A stretch of 64,000 nucleotides of DNA from Hemerocallis citrina (GCA_017893485.1 CM030366.1:101134953-101198952); one strand, 5' to 3'; counted from the stretch's first letter, positions 32,774-46,811 are shown. Made by a program: numbers and translations. Notes: generated from the letters alone by a model not told the origin.

Positions 32774-35502
32774 TGTAACACCCCGAATTCCATTTATATG
32801 TAATTCTTAGCACAACAGGATTTTTTACTTCAATTCGTACAGTTTTACAAGAAAATTAAAACTTTTTATTATACAACAAGTTCTTTACATCAACGCAACG
32901 GAAATTAAAAAGAATACAATATGATATATATACAACTTTAACATCAATATCTTAAATCATGAAAACAATCTTTAGCATCAATTCTTCTTTTTGTCTTTTT
33001 ACCAATCCAAACCCTGCACTAAAAAACTGTGGGCACGTCAGTTGCTTACAACCGACGCAATGTTATAAAACAACGATCCTCGCTATTCCCTAATATAATG
33101 ATTCTCTTACTTTAGTAAACACAAACTTGAATGCATATTAAAGTTTAAAAGAGTGACTATCCTAAATAAGTCAGTGTATGATATGACTTAATGCCTAAAT
33201 TAGATGTTACACTACAATGACACTAATGCATACTTGTTCGGATTCTATGCATCACATTCTACATAGGTCCGAGGGCAAGCCCTTATCGTACTCCACATTA
33301 TAGGGTTTAATCCCCCGCTATGAAAAACTACTCGGTAACAAAATCAAGTTTAGACATTCCACGAGTATGGACTCTAGCCCTGGAGTCCACCGTCAGGCTA
33401 TACGGAAATCCTCATCGTGCGAACATCCCACAAGTGCCCCTCTAGCCCCGTTATATGCATATACACTGGAGAACGGCCTCCACATTATTCATGATTCTGG
33501 AGTCCCCCATCAAATCAATCACAGTCCCGAATTTAATTAAGGCTCGTCTCCATCACAAGCAACCACAGTCCTGAAGTCCACCGTTAAACTGGGTCTATAT
33601 TCCTGGAGTCCACCCTCAGACTATATAAAGGCGCCCCACTTACGTTTGCCCAAGTTTTATTACGTCTTTTCTTAGTGCCTTATCCTTAACTTTGAAACAT
33701 GAATAAATGATACTATCTAGAGCTAGCTTACCCTCCTACCGGTCTTAAACCATACATTGAGAACGATAGCTCATACTGGCCCTTTCTCAAAACTCAAATA
33801 ATCATTATCATTACTTTGTCGGTACCTGGGTCTCACTAAGCCTCTAGAATCAACATTTTTTTCATTTTCAATCATCATGGGTCATTCATACCCTCATTAT
33901 TCATATTCTCAATTTAATTTATTCATATCTCAATCAATCCTTTTATTCATTCTTATTTACCAACCATGAAGTAAACACTTCTTGGTTAATCACACAACCA
34001 ATAATTTACTTTAATAAACTACAAATTCTCTTTGATTAATAAACCCCCTTTTCACATTTATTTATTCTTCAAGTATTTTTTCTAAATACGAAGTTATTTT
34101 GAAATTTTAAAACACTAAATCTTTACAATTAACCTTTAGAATTTCTTATTTCCCCCTCAAGATTAAATTTGATTTAACTCTTTAAAAATCTTTACTCATA
34201 TACATTCTCTTCTCAAAATTGAATCTAAAATTTATTTAATTCATGACTTTAAAGTTCTCAAAAACACCTCTTAGAAATATTTAAAATAATTCCTGAGTAG
34301 TCTATTAATATTTTATAATATTTATAAGAAGTTGTTCCCCCTTTGTAAAACTTGAAAAATATAAAAATATAATTTTTTAAAATTCATTGTGCATGCCTGA
34401 GCTCGAACCAGAGCCAAAAGCACCCAACGCCAACGCCCAAGCCACTGTGCCAACTCACAGTTATGCAAACAAACTCTCTGTGTTCATTAAATACCCAAAT
34501 ACACTCTCTGACTTTTTTTTTAAAGGAAAATAAAAGCAGAGCCAACCTCAGGCTCGAACCCGCAACCAAATAGAACCCTGAGCGCCATGTGGCAGCACCT
34601 AGTCACCAAGGCCAAGTGCCATTACTGAATATAGTGGTTTAATGCCTTATAAGTTATAACTTGGCTCTCTGTTCATAACTAAATTTTATTCTTTCAACAA
34701 ATTTCAATTTCCAATTTCTTTTCTCAATTTGATTGCTCATAAAACATATTTCTACGTTTCCAGAAATAATTTCTCATAAATTTTATTCATATTATCATCA
34801 AGTTATTCCCAATTTAACTCAAATAATTACTTTTATAAATCTAGTACTCAATTAATCCCTTTTATAATCTAGTATTCATATGTTTTAATTATAAAAATTT
34901 AACTACATCATGAATGCATTTTCATTTAACAATCCTCACTTCCCCATTAGTTTGATAAATCACCCCTTATATTTACATAATTTCTAATGCACCAAATTTA
35001 ACAACTTTATGTATACATTCACAAAATTCATATAATTAAATCATGGTTTATTATTTGTGCATAACAATACTCCAACATGCTTTTAAATAAATTTTCAATT
35101 TACAGCCTATCAATTCTATGGTGTAACTTTCAGTTAATATACAATAATTCTCATGAATCATTACTACTAACAATTCTAACAACACAAAATGCATTACAAA
35201 GTAATTGAAGATTCATACAAATTAACAAAATGCATGCATAACCTACCTACATATGTATACTATATTAGTTTAGAAAGTAAAAGAAATCACCCACCTTATT
35301 GAAGAATTTTTCCAAGCAATACAACTCCTAAAATGCCTTCCACTTCCCCTCAAAAACTGTGCCCCAAAAGAAACCCCATGCTCAGCAAGTTTCGACAGTA
35401 AAGGCACCTCCATTTTTTTTTCATTTCCTTTTTGCTGATGAAGGCTATGGGGTTGGGTTTATTAAATAGTTTTAAGTAAAAAATGGAATTCGGAGTGTTA
35501 CA
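32774..35502 (+). mobile_element. 2.7-kb LTR of a large non-autonomous retrotransposon
   Basis: Begins TGTAACACCCCGAATTCC and ends GGAATTCGGAGTGTTACA, a long imperfect inverted terminus. It is followed three bases later by a perfect tRNA-Met primer binding site, which makes it a 5' LTR in plus orientation. Its left part is similar in inverted orientation to the LTR at the right window edge (for example 33010-33340 versus about 63700-64000). No coding sequence is visible. The interior of this element is cut after 36388 by the next LTR element. Confidence 0.85.
34385..34620 (-). repeat. Two tRNA-like (SINE-head-like) segments within the LTR
   Basis: On the minus strand TGGCACAGTGG (34442-34452) fits the pol III A box, and GGTTCGAGCTC (34399-34409) fits the B box about 43 nt downstream. 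A second minus-strand segment at 34545-34612 has GGTTCGAGCCT and a weaker A box. Tails and target duplications were not found, so they may be SINE fragments or ancient tRNA-derived pieces. Confidence 0.35.
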
Positions 35503-35505
35503 GAG

Positions 35506-35518
35506 TGGTATCAGAGCC
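35506..35518 (+). promoter_or_regulatory. Primer binding site (tRNA-Met)
   Basis: TGGTATCAGAGCC lies just inside the LTR that ends at 35502 and matches the 3' end of plant initiator tRNA-Met. Confidence 0.9.
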
Positions 35519-36388
35519 AACTTCAATCAGTAGTACAAAATTACAAGGACGACACATTAGGGTAGACATTAGAAGTGTAAGTTTAGTTTATAGAGATTTA
35601 AATGTTAGTCATTTACATTTATGTTGCTCACTGATGTCTTCTCCTCCTTTTCTCTATAAGATGTCTGATAACCCCGACCCAGTGAATGAAGTAGTTATTG
35701 AACTTGCATTCATGAAGCTCTTCTCATATATATTGATATGAGATTGTATGCGAGCATATTTTTCCTTGGTATCAGGGTGGCACAGTGGAAGCGTGATGGG
35801 TTTGAACCTACATTCATGATACCTTACACGTAAACACACTTTCCTCTTTAATTTTTCTTCGTGGATTTTCCTCAAAGAACTTTCCATCTTTAACATTTAA
35901 AATTTTTCAAATAAATACTTTCTTACACTACTAATTTACTTTGATACTTATTATTTTATTTACAACCGGTAATATTTATTATTTAAGTTTGACTTACTCG
36001 TTTTCTTTCTTGATGTTTCTTTTATGTGCTTTTACGTTACCTACTTATTTTCTCTATCACTCTCACATATTCCATTAAGTTTTTAATTCTTACTTATTTA
36101 ATTATTTTTAAGACTATCATTTTCCTTGATTATTATTTTCATTAGATTTTTGAATTTTAATTTTTGTATGTTTACATTCAATTTACAAATACTTGATTTT
36201 TATGATGCTATAATATTTCTAAGACTGAAATATTCTACTCATATAAATATGACATACAATTTTATTTTATAGCCTATATTCGATACTATTGTCATTACAT
36301 ACTATTTGATAATTTGTTTTATTATATTCACTTTTCATCACTATTAAATGCTACTTATTAATTTTATAGCTTTACTCTTCTCTAATAT
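35519..36388. other. Internal region of the first LTR element, non-coding
   Basis: 870 bp with no gag or pol similarity. It includes at 35765-35820 a tRNA-like segment with A-box TGGCACAGTGG and B-box GGTTTGAACCT, possibly a SINE head. Truncated by the LTR element that starts at 36389. Confidence 0.6.
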
Positions 36389-39300
36389 TGTAACCCCTGT
36401 TTCCATTCATACGTATTTTTCAAATATTTTTCTGTATTTTAAATCATTAGTTTTTTGTAACTATTCCTTCTTAATTGATTATATTATTCAAACTATTTTA
36501 TGAAACTCAATTGTTTATTATAAACCCAATTTCGTATTTTGATTTTATTGTTTATTAATATGAACCCAATTGTTTATTATAAGCCCAATACCCTAATTGA
36601 TTTATTTAGAATGTTTTGAAGCCCAACCCAGCCAATATTACTATTATTATTTTATTTTATCTTGAGCCCATCTATTGAAGCCCATCTTCTATTGGACTCT
36701 AACCCTAATCCCAAACCCACATCTTGTTGGATCCAAACCCAGTACCCATATATTTGTACAGATTAAATATACACACCTACCTGTATACAATATCTTCACT
36801 CCCCCACTTTTCAATTCCCGTACTCCAACTCCCCACCACCTTGTAACTACCCCACGTTTTGAACCCCTATTACTTTATTCTCTATTTAATATTTTAAATT
36901 TCCTCGTTCTCTCTCCCACTCTATCTCCCCCTCCTCTGTCTCCAAAACTCAACAGAGACCCCATTTCTGTTCTCCTTCTCCACTGCAGAACCACCCCGCT
37001 CCTTCCATCGCCAGTCTCTGAAGCTTTGCCAGCCGGCTTTCCCCATGCCCCCCGATCGCCAACCTCTCCTCCCCTTCATCTTCCTCCATCGAGCACCCCG
37101 TCGTCTTCTCCGCTCGACATCCCTCGTCGCGACCACCTTGCCATCTTCCTCTGCCTCCAGTCGCGACCACCCAGACGTCTTCAACCTTGAATCTCCGAAA
37201 CTCCTCGCTCCGCCCTCCGACTGCCTCCAACCCCATCGTCGCCTTGCTATCTACCGCCGCTCGAACCTTCTGCTCGACTGTACCTCAGTCGCGATGCCCC
37301 CACTCCATCTTCCTCATCCCTCTCTCAACGCGTCTTCGCCGAAGCACCTCCGCCGCTCGACCAACCGAAACCTATCCCCGTATTCATCCTCCTACCACCG
37401 TCGTCACACCAGTCGAACCGTTTCAACCACCGACCGCCTTTCCCTGCACCGCCGAGTCCCTGCCATTGCCGACTGCTCGCGGCGTCGCCAGACCCCGTCG
37501 CCGTTCCGCTCTCCTGCTTTCTCTCCCTCTCTGTCGAGTGTGGAAGGAAGGAGACAATTGGGTTATTTAGAGTTGCTGTGCGGATATTGTTTCTGTTTGG
37601 TGGTTTGGGTTATTGTGTTATTGTGTTAGTGTGTTAGTGTATTGGTGTGTGGTGTATGTGTGAAGGGGGATCCTGTTTGGTGTTTGTGAAGAGGATTGGG
37701 TTGGAGTTTGCTGTTTTCGAGTTTGTTATTGTTGCTGTCATGTATTTTGCACGTGCTTCGTTGCCCGAATTTCTGATCCCGTTTCCTATATTCGGTATCA
37801 TCATCGTCGGTTAACAGGCAAGTATCCTCTTGTACAATCCATTTGTTCTTATACAAGCTTTCTTTGCAAAATACCGCAAGTATATTCTTCGACTCTAATT
37901 TGTATTCATCGGTCGAATTGAAATCCGTTACTATACATAATCCGTTGATTCCGTATTCATACATGATCACAAATACTTTGTTGCCATATGCATTGCATGA
38001 ACACGATTGATGTAAGCCCTATTTTCCCAAATACGTATTTTCTGAATATATCCTGTATTTTGACTAATTATAAATTTACTTTGTTTTGAAATTTGTTTCG
38101 GATATTTTATTAAAACGTTTTGTAATCGAAAACTATGTTTTGTTCGAATAATGGAATATTTTAATTTCTATTTCTATTTGATCGGTTATTTGTATTTTAC
38201 TCAATTTAAAATTAAATGTGTTGTTGTTGTTGTGTGATTTTGATGAATGTATACTTTGTTATATGAATCTTATTAGTATTATTATTATTAGTATTATTTT
38301 TGTAAAGCCCGAATATGCTTATATAGTTGTATTTTATTGTGTGATTTGATGTATGTTTATATGTACGTTTTAAAAATAATATTTATTTCTTTATTTTATT
38401 GTAATATAAACCCTATTTAAAACTCTATTTTCCTTATTGGATATTTTCCCTAAACCCAATACACACTCTCCTATTGGATCATCTACCCATAACCTAAATT
38501 ATATAAACCTATGCTTAACCCTAACCCCCTAACCCTAAATACTGTTCTAACCTAATTCTACCTAGCCGCCTATACTCATCTCTCTCCCTCCTTCTCCGTA
38601 TCGCCATTTACCCAATCCCGTCACCTCTCCGCCCACCTCTTCGACCATCGACCATCCCTAGACTCATCCTCACCGCCATCCCCTTATCAACCTCTGCTCC
38701 TCCTCATCCCCGTCATCGTCCCCTGTTCCCTTCGCCATTAACCCAACTCCCGATCACCCAAGACTCCACCAAAACCCACTCCACCATTACCCAAACTCCC
38801 GAACCCACCGTCTTCATCAACCTCGCACCCCATCCTCACCATCCTCCACTGCTCCGAACTCCGCTCGCACCGCCAACACCCCCAAAACCATTCCTCCGCT
38901 GTCTCCTCCCCTGTTTCGAACCCAAGAAACCGAGCTCGACGTCGCCACGCCTACCGCCGCTCGTCATCTTCGCCAATGCCATCGTCGTCCTCTGCATTCA
39001 CCGCAGTGATGTCTAGGTCACTACCAGTTCCTCCACTCTCTCTCCCGCTCGTTGCCGAAGTGACGAAGAAGACGACTAGCAATTGGTCAAACCCACTGTC
39101 TTGTGTTCGGCCACAGCAGATTTGAAAAGGCTGTTCGCTATTTGCCCCCGATCCACTGTGTAGGAGGCTGCCCATTGGTGGGTTTCGCTGTTCCGTGTTC
39201 TGGGCACAGGGGATCCGAACCGCCGTTTGCTGTTTTGGGCGGGATCTGGTGTGGGATTTCTCTAGTTACTATTGGTTTCTTCGCACGGTCTTCGCACGTG

Positions 39301-42300
39301 CTTTTGGGAGATTTCGCCCGGGATTTCCGATCTCGTTACTCCCAAATTATCGGATCTAATCGTCGTCCTGAAGGTAAGTATTCTCCTTGTACAATTTATT
39401 GACCTAGTACAAGCATTTAATTGAAAATACCGCAAATTGGTTGTAGTTGTGACTCCTTCTTGTCTTATCATTTGTTGATCTTGAATATTTTACCGTCGAT
39501 CCCTAAATCTTAAGAGTCACAACACCTTCGTCGTTATATTTACAATTATTTGGACTCATTTTATCTCCTAGTCACATGAAAACATGAAATTAAGAAATCC
39601 TAGATTTGTAGATGTGTGTTGTATCTTGTATGTGATGATCTTGCACCCATTTGAGTTGAGAAATAGATGTTGTTTGCTGATTTGATAACCACTATACCCG
39701 CATTTGTATCACACATTAATCTAGACTCATAACAACCAATTATCATGCAACTTATACATGAAAGACATTCACACTTGTTTCTGTCCTGAACTTTAATTGC
39801 TGTTTCGACCTCTTTAACATCAAAATTTGAACTCGAGCCCTGAACATGAAATGTAGCCCTAAATGTCTAGATGTCGATAGCCTCCAGAATTTTCGAATTC
39901 CAAGTTACAGTCCAGGAGATATCACAGTTTTACTACTGCTGTGTTGGTAGTCGCAGATTCACAAAACTGCTGCACTTCTTTAGTTTACAAATTATTTTAA
40001 CCATGCTACCATTAAGTAGTTGCCTTGAAATTTTACATGCTGTTGCTGGACTCCCTAGAGAACTTTTCCAAATTTTCTCAGAATTAATTAGTAATGTTCC
40101 AACCCTGTTTCACATGTATAAACTTAAATTTACAAATTCTGCCTAAACACAATGGCTGTGTAGTTTGCTGTTTTGACACATGTTTCCATAATTTTTATGT
40201 ACCTTAATTATATGCGTTGGAACCGGGCAGGAGCCTAGTTTCTAGACCTTTTGACGGATCCACATTTACTATCTCGTAGCAACGAAAATCACTGTTTTGT
40301 TACAGCAACGTCGTGCTGTCCAGATTTGAGATTTTCGTTGTTCGTGATATTTTTTATTCGCGTTGACCCTCGAATATGCTATATAAATATCTTAAACTTG
40401 TTCCATGTCCATAATTATGATTGCTTGACTTGTTTCGTATACTTGCATTCTTGTTTGATAAAAATTAATAAAAAGTAACAAGCCGGGGTTTAAGGGAAAG
40501 ACCATAGTAGTGGACAATATAGGTAAGTGTACTCGGAAGGGGGCCCGTGTTTCCTACTTGATACATGTCTCATGAACTAGTATATTATTATTTGATTCAT
40601 GAACTAGTATATTATAAATCAATTCATGGACTAGTATATTATTGATCCATGAACTAGTATATATATGATTCATGACTTGTCTTGTTATGACTTGACACAT
40701 GAACTAGTTATATAATTACCCGATTCATGAGCATGACTTGCTTGATACTTGATACTTGAGTACACCACCCAATAGACTCCACCACTAGGCCTAAACGTAA
40801 CTGATTTGCATGTAGCAACCATGCAGTAAAAAGATGGATGCATGAAGTGCTACCTAGATAGTAATAACCACAAGACTTGAACATGAAACTTGAACTCATA
40901 CATGCTTACTTGATACTTGATGACGTGATATATGAGACTTGATACTTGAAAATAATATTTGACACTTGCAACTTGATACTTGTACTTGACAACTTGACAC
41001 TAGACTTGAAACTCGCTACTTGACACTTGAACTTGATACTTGTCACTTGATGTTGGATACCCTTACATGTTCACTTGCCACTTACTCCACTATTAGTATT
41101 TGTTACCCAACCTGGCCACTTAAGTTGTCCTTCTTGCTAGCTAGTTCTTGAATTTCCACTACTTGTTGTATCCCTATTATATTCTTGATTCGAAATTTTG
41201 TTCCACATTTCTTTTACTGTTTTTACTATTCGTGGCCCTAACTTGCACTAAGGGCGTTTCTCTTGTTTTCTCTATTTTTCCCCTTTTATAATTATTAAAC
41301 AGACTTTGGAGATGTGTTGCCTGCTGAAATTGGTGAGCAGACGTTCTAGGCCTTGCTTAGGAAAAACTTTCTTTAATCATTTCGTTTTGTATTTGAGTTA
41401 TTTCATTTGTTCTTGCTACTTAAAACTTGTAACGGACTTATGTTTCTGAGTTTTGCATTTGATCCAGACTTGAAAATTATTTGGATAATTTATTTTCAAT
41501 TATTTTCTGTTGCTTAATAAATTATTTATGCATGCTTGGTGGTATATATATCTTGTTATATTCTAGTTGTGATACTGAGTCGATCCTACAGCTTATGGAT
41601 GATATTAAAATTATTCGCTGGGCTTCGTCACGCACTCGTATTCCGTATTTTTGGGATGCGGGGCGTGACAATTGATACACACATATATGCTCTTAGAACT
41701 ATACAGGATGTTGTGCACGAATTACTTGTCCGGTTACTAGTTTGAATATTGTTATGATATCTTTTAATTCTTAATTATGTTTTGCATATGCCAATGATCA
41801 CATCATAGTTACAACATGTTTTATAAACCCTGAAATATATTTTCCTGCATTGCATAAGTCTTGATACTAAATCCTGTCATGTTGCCCGTTCTTGTTGTTG
41901 CATGTAAATGTTTACCGATCCAGTTATTATTCATGTTTGATTAAAATAAAAATAACAAGCGGGGATAAAAGGGAAAAGATTTAGTAGTGGGCAATATAGA
42001 AGAGCGTACTCGACGGGAGCTCGTGGTTTCCCGATGCAAGTTGCAAGTTACAAGTTACAAGTTTACAAAATTACAGGTTTACATGTTCACGTTACAAGTT
42101 CACACTCTACATGTTCCACATTGCACGTATCTTGATACAAAATATACTTGATATGTTTTTCCGAGTACGTGACCAATAGAATCCACAGCTAGTCTAAACA
42201 TCCACTTGATTGCGTGTATCAAACATGTGGTATGAGATGCATGATTGCTGCACAAGTTAGGTTAATAAAAGATATCAGATTAACACGTACACTTGCATGA

Positions 42301-42959
42301 TCCTATTATATGTTACATATTCCTATTGACTTGCTTACTTGTTTACATGTTACATATTCATATTGACTTGTTTACTTGCTTACATGTTACATGTTCCTAT
42401 TGATTTGTTTACTTATTTACATGCATGCCACTTCTTTCATGATGTCTTGTTCATGATCATGTTTACATGTTGTATTTCTCGTATTACATGATTCTTGATT
42501 CCTTGCTCTTTTCCTGCTTCTTGTTTTGTTTTTATACTTACCTGTTAGCTTGTACCACTTATGGCTTGTAACTTACATTAATGGGTATCTTCTTGTTTCT
42601 TCTTTTTTTGTAATAATGTACTTACAGGCCCGGATGGAGAGTTACCCGAAGGTGTTGCTGAGCAAGTGTTTTAGTCTAGTTTATTTTCATGTTATCTTTA
42701 GTTCATGTTTTATTCATGTACTCTTTATTGTAATCTGGGCATATTTGAGCAGTAATTACTTTGTATTTTCCGGTTGTTGGTTATGTTATGGACTATGTCA
42801 TGTACTTTTGTTATCCTATTGTGATTTTACATGCCTACGTAGTTTTGTTGTTATCTTGTTATTGAGTTACCTGTACAGCTTATGAATTGTGTATTTATAT
42901 CATTCGCTGGGCCTCAGTCATGGACTCGTATTCCGTATTGTGAGAAGCGGGACGTGACA
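36389..42959 (+). repeat. 5' LTR (interrupted by a solo LTR)
   Basis: TG...CA ends. It contains a C/T-rich leader-like segment (36880-37520) whose proline/serine-rich ORFs recur, altered, in the 3' LTR at 44390-45020. The right part has degenerate ACTTGA and ACAAGTT repeats. Confidence 0.88.
38011..41670 (+). mobile_element. Solo LTR (3.66 kb) nested in the 5' LTR
   Basis: Starts TGTAAGCCC, ends GGGGCGTGACA, and is flanked by ATTGA at 38006-38010 and 41671-41675. When removed, the host LTR reads continuously from GAACACGATTGA to TACACACATATATGC, exactly as in the other LTR copy at 45480-45500. Its last 100 bp resemble the end of the host LTR (CATTCGCTGGGCCT versus TATTCGCTGGGCTT), so it belongs to the same broad family. 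It contains short tandem ACTTGATACTTG and CATGAACTAGTATATTAT tracts at 40560-41060 and no coding domain. Confidence 0.88.
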
Positions 42960-42969
42960 GGATTTTTAG

Positions 42970-42980
42970 TGGTATCAGAG
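42970..42980 (+). promoter_or_regulatory. Primer binding site (tRNA-Met)
   Basis: TGGTATCAGAG followed by TC, ten bases inside the 5' LTR end. One base differs from the canonical TGGTATCAGAGCC. Confidence 0.85.
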
Positions 42981-43086
42981 TCAGGTTTGGCTAATGTGTT
43001 AGTTTGACTAATACATTAGACTGGCTTGACTCAACCAGATTAGACTCTAATTATGTTAGAGTTTAGCCAGGTTAACTCAACAACAT

Positions 43087-43614
43087 GTGCACCACATTGA
43101 TCACATGGATAATGAGAACCAACATATAATCTGGATACTCACCAACTTGATGGTTTTGCAGACTATGGCTGGTAAGGACACTTCAACTCCCCCATCCAGG
43201 GACGAAACATTAGTGAATATCGCTGCCACTCTCCAGGAGATGCAACAAATGATGGAACTACAACGAGAATACAACGAGCTGATGAGAGCTAGTCTAGAAA
43301 GAATTCAGGAGTACGCAAAGCTCACTCGACTGAATATGATTGTGTAGCAGCATCATGCCTTCGCTATCATGAAGCAGAACCATGAGAGGAAGAACCCGAC
43401 GTATTACTATTGCCGCAAGATCGGTCACCTATGCAAGGATTGTGGGAAGGCCAATCGTCAATGTCTTGCATGCGGAGCGAAATACCACAAGATTTGGGAC
43501 TGCCCAAAGAGACGGAGAAGCGGACCAACTGGAGGATCAGCTTCCAGTGGAGGACAAGCTGAAGAGTGCGGTCAAACCCACGACCTGATTGCCGTGGAAG
43601 TAGAGACTGCCTGA
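43087..43614 (+). pseudogene. Gag-like ORF with degenerate double zinc knuckle
   Basis: A single frame with one in-frame TAG at 43345-43347. The first half has a helical heptad-like stretch (ETLVNIAATLQEMQQMMEL) typical of gag linkers. The second half carries two CCHC knuckles. The first has lost its leading cysteine (YYYCRKIGHLCKDC); the second is complete (CLACGAKYHKIWDC). A basic KRRR patch follows. Capsid core, protease, RT and integrase are all absent, so the element depended on proteins in trans. A probable start is the ATG at 43165. Confidence 0.75.
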
Positions 43615-43874
43615 GTGCAATTGCAGGTATTTTGTTATTTTGTCGCATTTCAATTCTTGGGTCATCATTCTTCTGTACTTGCATTCATCCTCATTGTTGA
43701 CTCAATATTGAATATCATGCTAGTATTTCTTTCTTGTCATATTCTCTTCAAATTCAGGTATTGCCACCACCCTGTTCCTTTCCCTTTAAATTCTCTATTT
43801 AGTTACCCCCATAGTTTGCTTTTACTCTATCCTATATACCGCCTACGCAAATTTCGATGACGAAATTTTGTTGT

Positions 43875-43889
43875 AAGGTGGGTAGGATT
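43875..43889 (+). promoter_or_regulatory. Candidate polypurine tract
   Basis: AAGGTGGGTAGGATT directly precedes the 3' LTR start at 43890. It is the expected place for plus-strand priming. Confidence 0.65.
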
Positions 43890-46177
43890 TGTAACCCCTG
43901 TTTCCATTCATACATATTTTTCAAGTATTTTTTCGTATTTTAAATCATTAGTATTCTGTAACTATTCCTTCTTACTTGATTATATTATTCAAACTATTTT
44001 ATGAAATAAGTCCAATTTCGTATTTTGATCTTATTATTTATTAATCTGAACCCAATTGTTTATTATAAGCCTAATACCCTAATTGATTTATTTAGAATAT
44101 TTGAAGCTTAACCCAGCCAACATTACTGTTATTATTTTATTTTATCTTGAGCCCATCTATTGAAGCCCATCTTCTATTAGACTCTAACCCTAAACCCAAA
44201 CCCGCATCTTGTTGGATCCAAACCCAGTACCCATATATTTGTACAGATTAAACATACACACCTACCCGTATACAATATCTTCACTCCCCTACTCTTCAAT
44301 TCCCGTACTCCCCACCACCTCGTAACTACCCCACGTTTTGACCCCCCATTACTCTATTCTCTATTTATTATTTTAAATTTCCTCGTTCTCTCTCCCACTC
44401 TATCTCCCCCTCCTCTGTCTCCAAAACTCAACAGACACCCTATTTCCATTCTCCTTCTCCACTGTAGAACCACCCCGCTCCTCCCATTGCCAGTCTCTGA
44501 AGCTTTGCCAGCCGGCTTTCCCCACGCCTCGCCGACCGCCAACCTCTCCTCCCCTTCATCTTCCTCTGTCGAGCACCCCGTCGTCTTCTCCGCTCGACAT
44601 CCCCCGTCGCGACCACCTCGCCATCTTCCTCTGCCTCCAGTCGCGGCCACCCCGTCGTCTTCAACCTCGAATCCCCGAAGCTCCTCGCTCTGCCCTCCAA
44701 CCGCCTCCAACCCCATCGTTGCCTTGTTGTCTATCTCCACTCGAACCTTCAGCTCGACTGTACCTCAGTCGTGACGCCCCCACTCCATCTTCCTCATCCC
44801 TCTCTCATCGCGTCTCCGCCGAAGCACCTCCACCACTAAACCAACCAAAACCCATCCCCGTCTTCCTCCTCCCACCACCTTCGTCGCACCAGTCGAGTCG
44901 TTTCAACCACCGGCTGCCTTTCCCTGCACCGTCGAGTCCCTGCCATTATCGACTCCTCACGGCATCGCTAGACCCCATCACCGTTCCACTCTCCCGCTTT
45001 CTTTTCCTCTCTGTCGAGTGTGGAAGGAAGGAGACACTTGGGTTATTTGGAGTTGCTGTGCGGATATTGTTGTTGTTTGGTGGTTTGAGTTATTGTGTTA
45101 TTGTGTTAGTGTGTTAGTGAGTTGGTGTGTGGTGTTTGTGTGAAGGGGGATCCTGCTTGGTGTTTGTGAAGAGGATTGGGTTGGAGTTTGCTATTTTAGA
45201 GTTTGCTGTTGTTGCTGTCACGTATCTTGCACGTGCTTCGCTGCATGGGATTCTGATCCCGTTATTCCTGTATTCGGTATCATCGTCGTCGGTTAATAGC
45301 CAAGTATCCTATTGTACAATCCGTTTCTTCTCGTACAAGTTTTCTTTGCAAAATACTACAAGTATATTCTTTGACTCTAATTTGTATTCATCGGTTGAAT
45401 TGAAATCCGTTACTATACATAATCTGTTGATCCCGTATTCGTACATGATCACGAATACTTTGTTTCCATATGCATTGCATGAACACGATTGATACACACA
45501 CATATGCTCTTAGAACTATACAGAATGTTGTGCACGAATTACTTGTCTTGTTACTAGTTCGAATGTTGTTATGATATCATTTTATTCTTGATTAAGTTTT
45601 GCATATGCCATTGATCACATCATCGTTACAACATGTTTTATAAACCCTGAAATATATTTTTCGCATTGCATAAGTCTTGATACTCGATCCTGTCATGTTG
45701 CCCGTTCTTGTCGTTGCATGTAAATGTTTACCGATCTAGTTATTGTTCATATTTGATTAAAATAAAAATAACAAGCCGGGGTAAAAGAGGAAAGATTTAG
45801 TAGTGGGCAATATAGAAGAGCGTACTCGGACGGGAGCTCGTGGTTTTCCGATACAAGTTACAAGTTTGCAAAATTACAAGTTTACATATTCACGTTACAA
45901 ATTCACACTCTACATGTTCCATATTGCACATATCTTGATACAAGATATACTTGACATGTTTTTCCGAGTACGTGACCTATGGAATCCACCACTAGTCTAA
46001 ACGTTCACTTGATTGCGTGTGTCAAACATGTGGTATGAGATGCATGATTGTTGCACTAGTTAGATTAATAAAAGATACGAGATTAACACGTACACTTGCA
46101 CGATCCATTTACATGTTACATGTTCCTGTTGACTTGCTTACTAGCTTACATGTTACATGTTCATATTGATTTGTTTA

Positions 46178-46797
46178 TGTTACCGCTAAATCTGGTGTGG
46201 GGGCAAACAGATAGTATTTGTGGATTCTTGAGAAACTTTGAATAGCAAACCTGTTTACCTGTTCCGCCGGAGTTTGACTGTCGCTCCCGCCGTACACCTG
46301 TAAAAAGTGCAAGATCGGGGTTGTTCCCGGCGACGCACCCTCCGACGCTCAAGTCAGCAACCAGGAATGATTATGAAAGAGCATAAATTGGCAAAAGATT
46401 GATTACCTCTTAATGGAGATGGATGGGAGGTATTTATAGGCGCCGCTGAGATCAGATTAGGAATGTAATCCCCGTGATCTGATAAGGAATATAATCCCCA
46501 TAATCAGATAAGGAATGTAATCCCTAATCCCCAGTGAAAGGATAGTTATGAATCAGGGTCGTTGATTAGGATTTAATCAGAAACCCTAATTCTATCCTTT
46601 CTGGATCGGGTTTGCTGCGGGTTGAAACCCGCACCCAGTTGAGGTGGATCCGTTCATGGGTTAATGGGTCTTTGAGGAGGAGAACCAGTACCCTCTTCAG
46701 TCCCATTGGAAGGTGAAATTACCATTTTACCCCTAGACTTTAAGATTCGTTTCTGATTTGGACGGTTCCGATTTAACCCCATTTTTTAGCCATATCA
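46178..46797 (-). repeat. 3' LTR of the Tat element
   Basis: 620 bp, about 30 differences by eye from the 5' LTR, mostly transitions, plus a 9-base stretch missing in the other copy. A minus-strand TATA-like CCTATAAATA lies at 46431-46440. Confidence 0.92.
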
Positions 46798-46811
46798 CGA
46801 GCCCCCCACTC
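46798..46811 (-). promoter_or_regulatory. Polypurine tract of the Tat element
   Basis: On the minus strand GAGTGGGGGGCTCG ends exactly at the 3' LTR start TGATATGG. Confidence 0.75.

Noticed and set aside
34399..34452. Functional tRNA gene
   Set aside because: A and B boxes are present, but the sequence does not fold into a cloverleaf that I can recognise; a tRNA-derived repeat is more likely.
36675..37629. Proline/serine/arginine-rich ORFs of 127-194 codons, and similar ones at 44354-45117
   Set aside because: They lie in a C/T-rich part of both LTR copies, are not conserved in frame between them, and have no domain.
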